The notes under the pieces are model-generated. The model saw only the letters and a program-made list of their open reading frames with translations, was not told where the DNA came from and ran no database searches. 44,960 bases of DNA from Acidisoma sp. L85 (lineage in GTDB: Bacteria > Pseudomonadota > Alphaproteobacteria > Acetobacterales > Acetobacteraceae), in contig NZ_LMUQ01000061.1 in the NCBI RefSeq assembly GCF_009765865.1, positions 328,752-373,711 on the forward strand, read 5' to 3'. Positions 1-8,800 of this stretch are shown one piece after another (the first letter of the stretch is position 1; each line of letters opens with the position of its first letter). The position numbers and the translations under genes were made by a program.

Positions 1-56
1 GTCCTGCAGTGTCCATTTGGCCACTCGCGCACCAGAGCCTCTTAAGACATAAGTGA

Positions 57-78
57 CCACCTTCGGCCGAAAAGGTGG
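57..78. terminator. hairpin near left edge, possible terminator
   Basis: A perfect 7-bp inverted repeat (CCACCTT at 57-63, AAGGTGG at 72-78) encloses an 8-base loop. No T-run follows on either strand. It could end a gene lying left of the window or form a leader structure. Nothing else is visible in 1-161. Confidence 0.3.
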
Positions 79-161
79 CCGACGAGTTGAGTCGTGTCGC
101 CGGTCATCGCCATTTCGCAGCGATGAAGGGCTAGCTCCGTCAGAACGAAGGCGGGGGCTTC

Positions 162-812
162 ATGAGCGAGCACTACGGGATCCTCCACAAGTCCCGTCTC
201 GCTGACCGGGAGTTTCGCATCCTCAATGCGAGAAAATGCCTCCAGGCGATCAAGCGGCACGTTCCATTCGACTCCGTTGTGGATTTCGGATGCGGCATCG
301 GCGGCTGGCTACACGCCGCCAAGATGCTCGGAGCGAGCAGGGTTCTGGGGATCGAGGGAGACTGGATCAAGCAGAGCGAAATGCTGATCGAAGAGTCCGA
401 ATTGCGGATCGCGGATCTCGGCAACGAACGTTTCGAGTTTTACCGGTCGTTCGATCTCGCGCTCTCGGTCGAGGTAGGGGAGCATCTTCCCGCAACTTCC
501 TCCGACAGCTTGTGCGACAGCATGGTGAATGCGGCCAACGTGTTGGTGTTCTCGGCGGCTATTCCGGGTCAGGGTGGAGTCGATCACGTCAATGAGCAGA
601 AACCGAGGTATTGGGTCGATAAATTCTGGCAGCGAAATTTTGTCCCGCTGGAGATCATTCGGCCAGCCATCGCCAACGAGCCGAAAATGTACCCGTGGCT
701 ACAACAGAATCTAATGATGTTTCTGAACTACGACTTGCTTTCGGCGCAACCCCAACTAGCGCGGTTCGCATTGCCACGTCGACACTTCTACGCGAAGTAT
801 TGGCCGATGTGA
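162..812 (+). CDS. class I SAM-dependent methyltransferase
   Basis: A 216-residue cytosolic protein. A clear SAM-binding motif I, VVDFGCGIGG, lies at residues 39-48, and the acidic end of strand 2 (GIEGD) follows at about 63-67, as in Rossmann-fold methyltransferases. The C-terminal half has no feature that names a substrate. The start is ATG behind a purine-rich stretch (AAGGCGGGGG). Small methyltransferases of this kind often sit in polysaccharide or mobile-island contexts, and here the gene faces tail-to-tail a decayed helicase whose stop is 14 bp away. It appears intact, unlike its minus-strand neighbours. Substrate unknown. Confidence 0.8.
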   Translation: MSEHYGILHKSRLADREFRILNARKCLQAIKRHVPFDSVVDFGCGIGGWLHAAKMLGASRVLGIEGDWIKQSEMLIEESELRIADLGNERFEFYRSFDLALSVEVGEHLPATSSDSLCDSMVNAANVLVFSAAIPGQGGVDHVNEQKPRYWVDKFWQRNFVPLEIIRPAIANEPKMYPWLQQNLMMFLNYDLLSAQPQLARFALPRRHFYAKYWPM

Positions 813-825
813 CATTGCGGAACCG

Positions 826-2899
826 TCAGTTTGCCGCGAGATCGCCGAAGAATTCAGATACCGGGCCGACGCCACAGGTGAAGAGGCGATCCCGCGCCCA
901 CGTGCAGGCAACATAGAACAAATGCCGCTCTGTCTCGTAAACTTCATCCAATTCGACCTCGTCGGTCACCCCCTCCAGACGTGCGCGTAGCCGCAGCACA
1001 TCATCGTCGCAGGCCATCACCACGACCGCCTTGAACTCCAGCCCTTTGGCGAAATGCATCGTCGCCGCCGTTATGCGCGGTGATGTCGTCTCCTCGAGAT
1101 CCGCGAGTTCTCCCGGTGTCGCGCCCGCGTTCAGGATCGCGGCTCGCGCGCGGTCCAACTCACCACGGCTGCGGACGAAAACGCCGATTTCGAATGAGGC
1201 GATGCCCGATGCCATGGCATCGCGTAACCAAGCACCGACGCCCCCGATCTCCGCCTCGCGCGACAAAAACACGCACACTTCCGGTGCCGGGCCGTCGAAG
1301 AGAGACACCGTGCGGTCCCGCTGGTCGATGACGCCGTCAACGTCCTGCACCGTCGAGGGCAATAGCCGATCCGCCATGCGCCGGATCTGGTGCGAGGTGC
1401 GGTAATTCACGGTCAGCGTGGAGGAGCGTCCGTGGACATCCACGCCCAGCGCCGATCAGGAGAAGGGCTGCTGGGAGATCCGCTGGCCGCCGTCGCCGGC
1501 GAAGAACAGCGCGTCCGGCCCGGTGGGCGCGATGGCCGCCAGCAATCGCAACTCTGGAACACCCAGATCCTGCGCCTCGTCCACCACCACATGATCGAAG
1601 GGCTTGTCGGCCCGGGCAGCATAATAGGCGGTCGCCCGGCTGAAGATCTCCGCCCAGGTCAGCAGCCCGCGCTTTGCCAGGGAGGCGCGCGTCGCCGCGA
1701 AGACCGGCCACAGCCGCTCTCCCTCTGTCCGGCGCTCATCCGGCTCTTGCGGCCAAGACGGGGCACGGTGGCATAGGCCGTGACATCCTCGATCTGCCAG
1801 GCATCCACCACATACCGCCATTCCGAGAGGATGAAGCGCAGCGGATAACCGCTGTCGCCCACGGACGACGCCGCCTTCGTCACCGCATCGCGCATCTGCT
1901 CGTCCGATGCGGGAACCGCACGGCGGCCGAAGGCGAGCTGGAACAGCTCATCCGCCACCGCGCGGATCGGCGAGACCGTGATGCGCGCGGCAATGCCGGG
2001 CGAGGCCACGGCCAGAGCCGTCAGGCGTCGCTCCAAGGCGGCGGCGAACTGCGCCGAGAAGGTGGTCAGCAGCACGCGACTGCTCGGCGAGGTTCGTGCC
2101 AGCCGTGCGGCGCGGTGGAGGGCGACGACCGTCTTCCCCGTGCCCGCGGAGCCAGTGACGCGTGCCGGGCCGTTGAAGCCGCGCTCGTCGACGCCTTGCT
2201 AGCTGGGGTGGAGAAAGACGATCCATCGCTCCCAGGGCGCGTCCAGCGCCGCCGCGAGTTCCGCCTCATTGCCGATCGTGCGGAAGCGGCGCTGTGCATC
2301 AGGATGAGCGAAGGGATCGGCGGCGACAGCGGTTTCGTGATGGGTCGCTGCCACTGGCCCGACGCGACATATTCCAGCAAGGCCTCGGTCGCCTCGGCAG
2401 GGAGATGCTCGGCGAGGGTGAAGAAGCCCTCTTCCGTCGCGGCTTGCACGTCGGCGATCCAGTCTGGCGGCACGCCGATGCCGAGTAGCTGTTCCGCCGA
2501 AAGCAGGGCGAATAGAGGTGGCACGGCCGCCGGCGGCGGTACCACCGGCACGGCCGCGAGTTCCTCCACCCTTTCCCGCACCTCGACGATCTGGATGGCG
2601 CCGGTGTTGGTATGCGCCTCGATCCGGCGGCGTTCGGCCCAGGCATAGGCGGCGTCGTGGTGATCGACATAAGCGAGCAGGAAGCTCGCCTGTGTCTTGT
2701 GGATGATGCTGCGGATATCGGCATTGGCGCGGACCGACCAGAAATCCGGGTCGCGCGAGGCCTCGATCCGGTGGAAGCGCGGCCCCGGAGCGGCGGGATT
2801 TACCTGCAGGTCGAAGGCCGTGGTTTTGGCGGCCTTCTGCGCTTGCCCATCCAGCCGCGCGAGCGCGGCAGTGAAGGTCTCGGCGATGCGGAATTCCAT
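826..2899 (-). pseudogene. UvrD/Rep-like helicase with RelE-like N-terminal domain, disrupted
   Basis: The conceptual protein of about 690 residues starts with a RelE/ParE-like module (AETFTAALARLDGQAQKAAK, later DIRSIIHKT and YVDHHD), then a superfamily 1 helicase: Walker A GSAGTGKT near 2137-2160, Walker B DEAQD near 1572, VNYRTSHQIR near 1400, and a C-terminal motif AKGLEFKAVVVM. Reading is broken four times. There is a frameshift near 2325, an in-frame TAG at 2199-2201 inside what should read LHPSQ, a frameshift near 1740, and an in-frame TGA at 1456-1458 where Trp is expected (PFS-W-SALGVD). Between the lesions the protein is well conserved, so decay is recent or the assembly has errors. 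Intact members are thought to be DNA helicases of defence or repair islands. The start chosen is the ATG giving MEFRIAETF. Confidence 0.85.
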
Positions 2900-3025
2900 G
2901 CGCGACTCTGCTTTCAGATTCAACGGTGGGGACTGAATTCATCCGTCATTCGCCGCGAAGGCGGGGGATGACGGTGATGTTGCGTCGCCCTCGCCCACTC
3001 GGCGTTGTTCTGTCGGACACGAAAT

Positions 3026-3330
3026 TTACACCGCGAACACCTTCATCACCTCGTCGCCGAAGTGATTGATCACCTTCACCGCGATCCGTCCCGTTTCCGG
3101 CCTTGGGAAGGGGCGCGAGGTATCGCGATAGAGCGTGGCCCAGGCTTCCTCGTCGATCTCCGCCCTGAGCGCGGTCTTGAGCGATTTGTAGGGGTCGTTG
3201 GCGCCGAGGAAATAGGCGTGGCGGACGCGAAAACTTTCCTCGTCATACAGCGTGTCGATAAACCACGCGGCGATGCTCTCCGTGCCGCCTGACCGGATCT
3301 CGCCGGTCCGCCAGCGCGCGAACGCCGCGA
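3026..3330 (-). pseudogene. C-terminal remnant of a site-specific DNA methyltransferase
   Basis: About 95 residues read WFIDTLYDEESFRVRHAYFL, then NDPYKSLKTALRAEIDEEAW, and end GRIAVKVINHFGDEVMKVF. This matches my recollection of the tail of large adenine-specific DNA methylases associated with restriction or defence helicases. All catalytic parts (the SAM-binding FxGxG and NPPY-type motifs) are absent. The fragment runs directly out of the end of the upstream helicase remnant in another frame, so a deletion has joined two neighbouring genes. No start codon or ribosome binding site belongs to it. Confidence 0.65.
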
Positions 3331-5100
3331 TCAGCGAATTCGAGGAAATGCTTGAAGTCGCGCACCGCGCGCGACCCGGTGCGGCCAAGATCAATCTGCT
3401 CCGGTCGCAACGATGCAAAGACAACTAGCTCCAACCGAGCGCGCGTGATCGCGACGTTGAGACGACGATGTCCACCCTCTTTGTTCAGCGAGGAGACGGT
3501 GGTCGAGACGCGCTCCGCGGCATCCGGCCCGACCGCAACCGAGAAAATGATAACATCCCGCTCATCGCCTTGGACATTTTCCAGGTTCTTGACGAAGACG
3601 GGTTCGTGCCACCGCTCTTTGTCGAAGAAGGTTTCGAGATCCGGATAGGCGCGCCGCTGTTCCTCGAGCAGGTTTTCGATGAGGCGCTGCTGATCAGCAT
3701 TGAACGTTATTACGGCGGCCGGCTCGTCACTTTCCCATCGCCGGTCACAACGGATCGGGCGGTTCGTCTCGTTCGGGTTGCTGACGGCCTCTATGAGCGT
3801 GGCTCCTCCAACCGCATCAACCGGCCTGAGGCGCGGGTGGTCGTGGCCGAAGTTGTGCGGCGATTGTAATGCGCGTTAGAGAACGCGATGAGGCTCTCGT
3901 GACGCGAGCGGTAATGCCAATCGAGCGCGCGGTGCGGGATATTCGCCGCCAAACAGCCCGATTAGTGCGGCAAGGTGCCGCGCCTGCCTCGCCCATTCTG
4001 TCGCCGCCAGCAAGCAGGCCACTGCATCATCGGGATCCGTCCGGGGCCTGCCGAAGCGCGCGAGGATCGCATCAGCGGAACAACCCGCGCGGAGGTGCCG
4101 ACCGACTGAGTGAGGGCCGTCAGATCAGGCCCCAAATATTCGGGAAGCTCACCCTCGGCGTGGAGGCCGAGTTGCAGACGCACACGCCGCGTCTTAGCAC
4201 CCCGGGTAAGAAAGTTAGCGCTCTGCGCCTCCAACCAACTGGCCAGAACCGCCTGTAGATCAAGGTCGTGGACAGCATGTCGGTAGCGTCCCGTCAGGCC
4301 GGCTTCACGACGTTGCTGCTCCTGCCGAAATGCCTCGCGCTCCGCCAATGCGGCTTTCAATGTTTCCGCTTCGGATCCGAGGAGAGGCAGGCCTTGCGCC
4401 GCCTCGTCGCGGATCAGATGGCGCCCAAGGGCGAGGAGAGCCTCTGCGCCAGCATAGCCTCCGGCAAGGGCTTCCAAGCCCAGGACAGCGGCAAAGCGCC
4501 GGCTCGCTTCCCCCAGAGCTTGCAGCACCGAGATATCGCGATCCAGCACGCCAACCATCTCGGCCTGCCAGCGCGGCGACCATTCGACGGTCTCGATCCC
4601 CGCGAGAGGATGCTCAGGGATGTCACCCACGGCTTCGAGCACCGGGCGGAGATCGCGGAACAGACCGCGCAGGCGGGCGAGCGCCTGGGGCGACGCCGCC
4701 CTATCGTCTTCCAATCGAGTGCGAAGACGATCCCTGTTGCCTCGCCCGCCACTACCCGCCCGAAGGCTTCATAGGTAGAGAGGCCGTTCGCGCGCGGGCG
4801 ATGTAGCGCCGCGACTAGGGCGTTCAGCTCGTCCTTGAGCACGCTGAGATCCGATGTCGCCCCCGCCCAGCCGGCGGACGATGCGACTTGCCGTTCGTAC
4901 CAGGCAGACTTGAGCCGAGCCAGCACATTGGACTTCTGCGCCTTGGTGGAATGGATTTCGAGGCAGTAGCCTCCAAGCCCGATCTCCTCGAGGCGACGTT
5001 GCACGACCTCAAGCGCCGCGGTCTTCTGCGAGACGAAGAGGACGCTGCGTCCGATGGCCAGGCATTGGGCGATCATATTGCCGATCGTCTAGCTTAAGCC
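3312..5100 (-). pseudogene. truncated, rearranged superfamily 1 helicase (DUF4011/DUF3320 type)
   Basis: Pieces of one large helicase are readable on the minus strand. From 5100: TIGNMIAQCLAIGRSVLFVS plus a helical linker, a shift near 4708, [19 protein letters not shown] near 3880-3930, then after a rearranged block VITFNADQQRLIENLLEE, NLENVQGDERDVIIFSVAVG, RRLNVAITRARLELVVFASL and RAVRDFKHFLEFADRG. The N-terminal part before the end of Walker A is missing. The codon expected to be Gln after that Ser is TAG, and a further stop (TAA, 3962-3964) interrupts the middle. The DEAD-box block is not found. The last recognisable residues are at about 3312, where a methylase remnant begins. Such helicases are typical of defence islands. 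Non-functional. Confidence 0.75.
3709..3870. repeat. in-place inverted segment bounded by ATTAC/GTAAT
   Basis: Within the minus-strand helicase remnant, 3714-3865 encodes the expected helicase continuation on the plus strand (GGRLVTFPSPVTTDRAVRLV and onward to VVAEVVRRL). The left edge is ATTAC at 3709-3713 and the right edge GTAAT at 3866-3870, a 5-bp inverted repeat. Flipping the block restores codons AAC GCG CAT TAC GGC GGC CGG, giving SNAHYGGRLVTFPSP in the frame of the upstream part. At the other joint the frame does not resume and a few residues seem lost. Confidence 0.7.
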
Positions 5101-5295
5101 CCTTCCGATTGAGAAAGCATGTCTTTAATGGGAATGTTTCGGGTACGAAGTTGATGTCGGGGCTATTCACGGCACACCTCGAGCGACATCAGGCATGAGA
5201 CGCCACACCGCTCTTGGCTCGGGGCGAGGGAACGGCACAGTTCGCGAAGTCGGCGCCCGTTCTTTCCCTTGCGACCGTCCCTGTCCGGTCGTCGA

Positions 5296-5629
5296 TCAGA
5301 TAATTGGTATTGAGCGGCCACTAAAGGCCCGCGGATCTCGGTAAAAAGCCGGCGTGGGTTCGCGCTTCACCGTGGTCGCTGCGTTTCGGGCTGGATCGCA
5401 GGCTTTTCGGCCAACCGACCAAAGCCCGCATACGTTCCCGCCAGAAGCCACCTCGGCCCGCGGCCACAGCGAACCAGCCATCCTGCCACTGCCAATAGGG
5501 CTCGCTGTATGCGGGATAGGGATTGCTGTCGATGTGTCGCCCTTCGGTCTTTGCCGCCTCGCCCTCAGCGAAAAACGGATTGTCCGAACGCTTTTGCTCG
5601 GGATTGGCAAGCTGAATGACAGGCTTCAT
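5296..5629 (-). CDS. small protein, possibly Rmf/CrpP-like
   Basis: Up to 102 residues if started at the ATG at 5629 (a GTG at 5644 is an alternative). The central part, FFAEGEAAKTEGRHIDSNPY followed by YWQWQDGWF, has the spacing of ribosome-modulation-factor/CrpP-like small proteins: a helix with a small/Gly repeat, an N-P-Y turn, then a W-x-x-GW helix. The last 40 residues are not recognisable. It lies 42 bp downstream of tRNA-Gly on the same strand and might share its transcript. There is no strong ribosome binding site. The family assignment is tentative, and if correct the role would be ribosome or nucleic-acid binding in slow growth. Confidence 0.45.
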
Positions 5630-5671
5630 GGATTGTCTAGCCACGCTCGCTGCAACTCGTCTTCAAGGTAT

Positions 5672-5745
5672 TGGAGCGGGCCACCGGAATCGAACCGATA
5701 CCTTTGGCCTGGAAGACCACCGCAATGCCACTTTGCTAAGCCCGC
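5672..5745 (-). tRNA. tRNA-Gly (anticodon TCC)
   Basis: The minus strand folds into a full cloverleaf of 74 nt including an encoded CCA. The acceptor GCGGGCT pairs with GGCCCGC, the D-stem GCAA pairs with TTGC, the anticodon loop is CTTCCAG with TCC at 5713-5711, and the T-stem ATCGG/CCGGT encloses TTCGATT. The discriminator base is U, as expected for bacterial tRNA-Gly. The anticodon stem has a G-A mismatch at its outer pair. Its 3' end points left, toward the decayed helicase and methylase region. Confidence 0.93.
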
Positions 5746-5972
5746 TCAGTGACGGGACATTACCCGATCCGATGGCATCGAAAAGCTGTGCTTCGGGATA
5801 TTGTCCCTAATGACAGGCCCCCAAGCGAAGTAGCATTCCATCGCGAGCAAGCCGCCGGGCACCGCGCCCCGGGGCCTACGTCTGCATTGACGGGACTCAG
5901 TGTCGTTCATACTCTGCCGTCTAGATGCTGTAGCCTTCGCGTCCGGCCGATACGCATATCGATAGGTGGAAA

Positions 5973-6512
5973 ATGCGCTTTTCCTTGGGCGACGCTCGAA
6001 TCGAAACGGAGAATGCGGATCATTGGATCGCGCCAACCGCCGTCGTGCTCGGACGGGTGCGGTTGCTCGCGGATGCGTCGGTGTGGTGGGGTGCCGTGTT
6101 GCGCGGTGATAACGAACTCATCACGGTGGGGCGCGGCAGCAATGTCCAAGATAACGCTGTGCTGCACACGGATATGGGCTTTCCGCTCGAAATTGGCGCG
6201 GAGGTGACGATCGGCCACCTCGCCATGCTGCACGGCTGCACGATCGGTGAGGGATCGCTCATTGGCATCGGGGCCGTCATTCTCAACGGAGCGCAGATCG
6301 GCCGAAATTGTTTGATCGGGGCCAAGGCTTTTGTCGGGGAAGGCAAGATCATCCCCGACAATTCCATCGTAAAGGGTGTGCCCGGCAAAGTGGTCGGCGA
6401 AATCTCCGCCGAGCAATCGGACAAGATAAAGGCCGGCACCGCGAGTTACGTGCGTAACTGGAGGCGTTATCAGCGGGATCTCAGACTGGACGAAGCAAGC
6501 GCCGGTCCCTGA
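5973..6512 (+). CDS. gamma-class carbonic anhydrase family protein
   Basis: A 179-residue left-handed beta-helix protein of the YrdA/PaaY/gamma-carbonic anhydrase family. Hexapeptide repeats run from about residue 18 to 150 ([52 protein letters not shown]). The metal-ligand histidines are visible in [14 protein letters not shown], and the Arg/Asp pair in LRGDN. Known members hydrate CO2 or serve as trimeric accessory subunits, and many have unproven activity. It has no signal peptide. It stands alone, followed by a convergent aldo/keto reductase, with a possible GAGCCG/CGGCTC hairpin (6514-6543) between them. The length matches the family. Confidence 0.9.
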   Translation: MRFSLGDARIETENADHWIAPTAVVLGRVRLLADASVWWGAVLRGDNELITVGRGSNVQDNAVLHTDMGFPLEIGAEVTIGHLAMLHGCTIGEGSLIGIGAVILNGAQIGRNCLIGAKAFVGEGKIIPDNSIVKGVPGKVVGEISAEQSDKIKAGTASYVRNWRRYQRDLRLDEASAGP

Positions 6513-6541
6513 CGAGCCGCAGGGCCGGACGCTCCGCCGGC

Positions 6542-7525
6542 TCAGACGAAACCGGCAACAGGATGTGGCACGTAGGGCTCTTCCAACGCGGCGATCTCGT
6601 CGGGCGTCAACACGAGGCTGAACGCTGCAATGGCGTCGTCAAGATGATGCGGTTTGGAAGCCCCCACGATCGGCGCTGTCACGCCAGGACGCGATAGCAA
6701 CCACGCCAGCGCCACCTGTGCCTGCGGGACGCCGCGAGCGGCGGCAAGCTTGGCGACAGCCGCCACCACATTTTTGTCGGAATCGTTGACCGGGTAAAAT
6801 CGCTTTGTAGCCTGGTCTGTTTCAGCACGCTTCGTGCTCGGCTTGTCTTCCCAGGGCCGGGTCAATTTTCCTCGTGCCAGCGGGCTCCAGGGGATGACGC
6901 CGATGCCTTCTTCCAGACAAAGCCCGATCATCTCCCGCTCCTCTTCCCGATAGAGCAGATTGTAGTGGTTCTGCATCGAGACGAAGCGAGACCAGCCGTT
7001 CTGATCGGCGAGATAGAGCGCCTTGCAGAATTGCCAGGCATGCATCGATGACGCGCCGATATACAGAGCCTTGCCGGCCTTCACGACATCATGCAGGGCT
7101 TCCAGTGTCTCCTCGATCGGCGTGTGATCGTCGAAACGATGTATCTGGTAGAGATCGATGAAGTCGGTCCCGAGGCGTCGCAGGCTGGCGTCGATCTCGG
7201 CCATGATCGCCTTGCGCGAGAGGCCGCGCCCGTTGCTGTCCTTGCGCATTGGGCCATGGACTTTCGTCGCCAGCACGACCTCGTTCCGTGGCACATAGTC
7301 CAGCAAGGCACGGCCCACAATTTCCTCGCTGGAGCCATCGGAATAGACATTCGCCGTATCGAAGAAATTGATGCCGCCATCAAGCGCGCGCTTGATGAAC
7401 GGACGGCTCTCGGTTTCGTTCAAAGTCCAGAGATGATTTCCCCGCTCCGGCTCGCCGTAAGTCATGCATCCCAGACAGATGCGAGAAACGCTCAACCCCG
7501 TCTTGCCAAGCTTGACGTAATCCAT
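6542..7525 (-). CDS. aldo/keto reductase
   Basis: A 327-residue NADPH-dependent TIM-barrel reductase. The catalytic tetrad is visible: Asp56 and Tyr61 (FFDTANVYSDG), Lys88 (LATKVHG) and His129 (YQIHRFD). The C-terminal coenzyme loop PIVGASKPHHLDDA is present. The length and the N-terminal motif YVKLGKTGLSVSRICLG are typical of the YajO/Tas-like branch, which reduces aldehydes or ketones of sugars and xenobiotics. It is the last gene of the carbohydrate operon, 103 bp after nagA, so membership is likely but not certain. An inferred role is reduction of a keto-sugar or aldehyde intermediate. Confidence 0.9.
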   Translation of the reverse strand: MDYVKLGKTGLSVSRICLGCMTYGEPERGNHLWTLNETESRPFIKRALDGGINFFDTANVYSDGSSEEIVGRALLDYVPRNEVVLATKVHGPMRKDSNGRGLSRKAIMAEIDASLRRLGTDFIDLYQIHRFDDHTPIEETLEALHDVVKAGKALYIGASSMHAWQFCKALYLADQNGWSRFVSMQNHYNLLYREEEREMIGLCLEEGIGVIPWSPLARGKLTRPWEDKPSTKRAETDQATKRFYPVNDSDKNVVAAVAKLAAARGVPQAQVALAWLLSRPGVTAPIVGASKPHHLDDAIAAFSLVLTPDEIAALEEPYVPHPVAGFV

Positions 7526-7628
7526 CTTCGGCCACCTTTCCTGTGTCCTACCCCAGCCAGTTTGGACAAGAGAGCCTCAACCGCAACTCTCAGGTGCTCG
7601 CGGCGCGCCTATATCAGCTATTGCCGCG

Positions 7629-8777
7629 CTACCTTGTCACTGATTCATAGCTCGGTAGCCCATCCGACCCAGCAAGAATCGATTTGCCGTCGATCCATGT
7701 TTCAATCAGATGAAGATCATCGTCCAACACTACCATGCAGGCGCGCGCCTGGGGCTCGATCGCGCCAAGATCCGTGAGCCCAAGATATTTCGCCGGTCTC
7801 GCGGATACCATATCGGAAGCCTGTTCAAGCGTCAGGCCGACCTCGACCAGGTTCCTCAGCGCATCTAGCTGCGTGATCGCGCTGCCGGCAAGGGTTTTCC
7901 CGTCCTCCAGCGTCACGCGGATCCCGCTCTTGTCAATCGCGTGTCCTCCCCACTGGTGCCGTCCATCCGCAAGCCCGGCGAGGGTGGAATCCGAGACCGA
8001 ATAGAGATACGGAATAGCTCGGTAAGCGGCGAGCAACACGGTTCGGTCGACATGCAGCAGGTCGCAAATGATCTCCGCGTACTGGCCATGCGCCAGCGCA
8101 TAGGCCGCGACGCCGGGGCGGCGATGGTCGACGCCACTCATGGCGTTGAATAAATGGCTGAAACCAGAGCAGCCGGAACGGAAACCTTCTGCAGTCTCCT
8201 CCGCCGTTGCAAGGCTATGAGCGATCTGCACACGCACGCCGGAGTCACACAAAATCCGAATGACATCCAAACCTCGTGGAATTTCCGGCGCAACCGTCGC
8301 AACCCGAATCGAAAAGCGCTCGGCCCAGTCGCGTGCAAGAAGCGGATCCCCCGGTAGCGTGGCTGCTTCCTGCGCGCCGAGCTTCTTCGGGCTTATAAAA
8401 GGTCCTTCGAGATGAGAACCCAACACGATAGCTTCGGTCGGTCTTCGATTTTCCATGACCGCGTCAATCGTGGCCAATGCATCTTCGATAACCGGAATAC
8501 TTGCGGTCGCGGTCGTCGGAGCCATCGCCACCGTGCCGCGCGAAGCATGAAACCGGGCGAGGCCACGCACAGCGTCTTCACCGCCCCGCCAGTCATAGCC
8601 ACCGCCGCCATGAACATGAAGATCGATGAAGCCTGGAAGAATGTGCGGTGCTGGCGGCCGCTCCCCCTTCGCAAGTGCACAGCCGACGATATGGAAGATT
8701 CGGAGGTCACTCATCTCGACGACACCGGCCACCCAACCGGATGGAGTCAGGATCGATCCACTGAGCCGCGACGACAC
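7629..8777 (-). CDS. nagA: N-acetylglucosamine-6-phosphate deacetylase
   Basis: A 382-residue metal-dependent amidohydrolase. The pattern is that of NagA: HVHGGGG at 54-60, HLEGPF with metal ligand Glu124, His187 (AHSLAT), HLFNAM at 208-213, and catalytic Asp263 in VSDST. Family members remove acetate from GlcNAc-6-P to give GlcN-6-P in the cytosol. The start is GTG, 23 bp after the preceding dehydrogenase stop, with only a weak ribosome binding site, so translation may be coupled. No NagB deaminase, GlcNAc kinase or PTS gene is in the window, so the true substrate may be another N-acetylated sugar phosphate delivered by this operon. Confidence 0.9.
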   Translation of the reverse strand: MSSRLSGSILTPSGWVAGVVEMSDLRIFHIVGCALAKGERPPAPHILPGFIDLHVHGGGGYDWRGGEDAVRGLARFHASRGTVAMAPTTATASIPVIEDALATIDAVMENRRPTEAIVLGSHLEGPFISPKKLGAQEAATLPGDPLLARDWAERFSIRVATVAPEIPRGLDVIRILCDSGVRVQIAHSLATAEETAEGFRSGCSGFSHLFNAMSGVDHRRPGVAAYALAHGQYAEIICDLLHVDRTVLLAAYRAIPYLYSVSDSTLAGLADGRHQWGGHAIDKSGIRVTLEDGKTLAGSAITQLDALRNLVEVGLTLEQASDMVSARPAKYLGLTDLGAIEPQARACMVVLDDDLHLIETWIDGKSILAGSDGLPSYESVTR

Positions 8778-8800
8778 AATCTGTCTTTCGATCGGTGGCT

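Noticed and set aside
1674-2648. 324-codon plus-strand open frame opposite the UvrD-like helicase
   Set aside because: No recognisable motif, Arg/Ala-rich, and the minus strand carries helicase motifs despite its lesions.
3468-3700. first half of a plus-strand ORF across the helicase remnant
   Set aside because: Only the part from about 3714 has helicase similarity on this strand; the earlier part is antisense to the real minus-strand helicase sequence.
5098-5295. possible insertion-sequence end or small gene left of the Rmf-like ORF
   Set aside because: Only a short GACCG/CGGTC repeat is visible; no terminal inverted repeats or coding signal.
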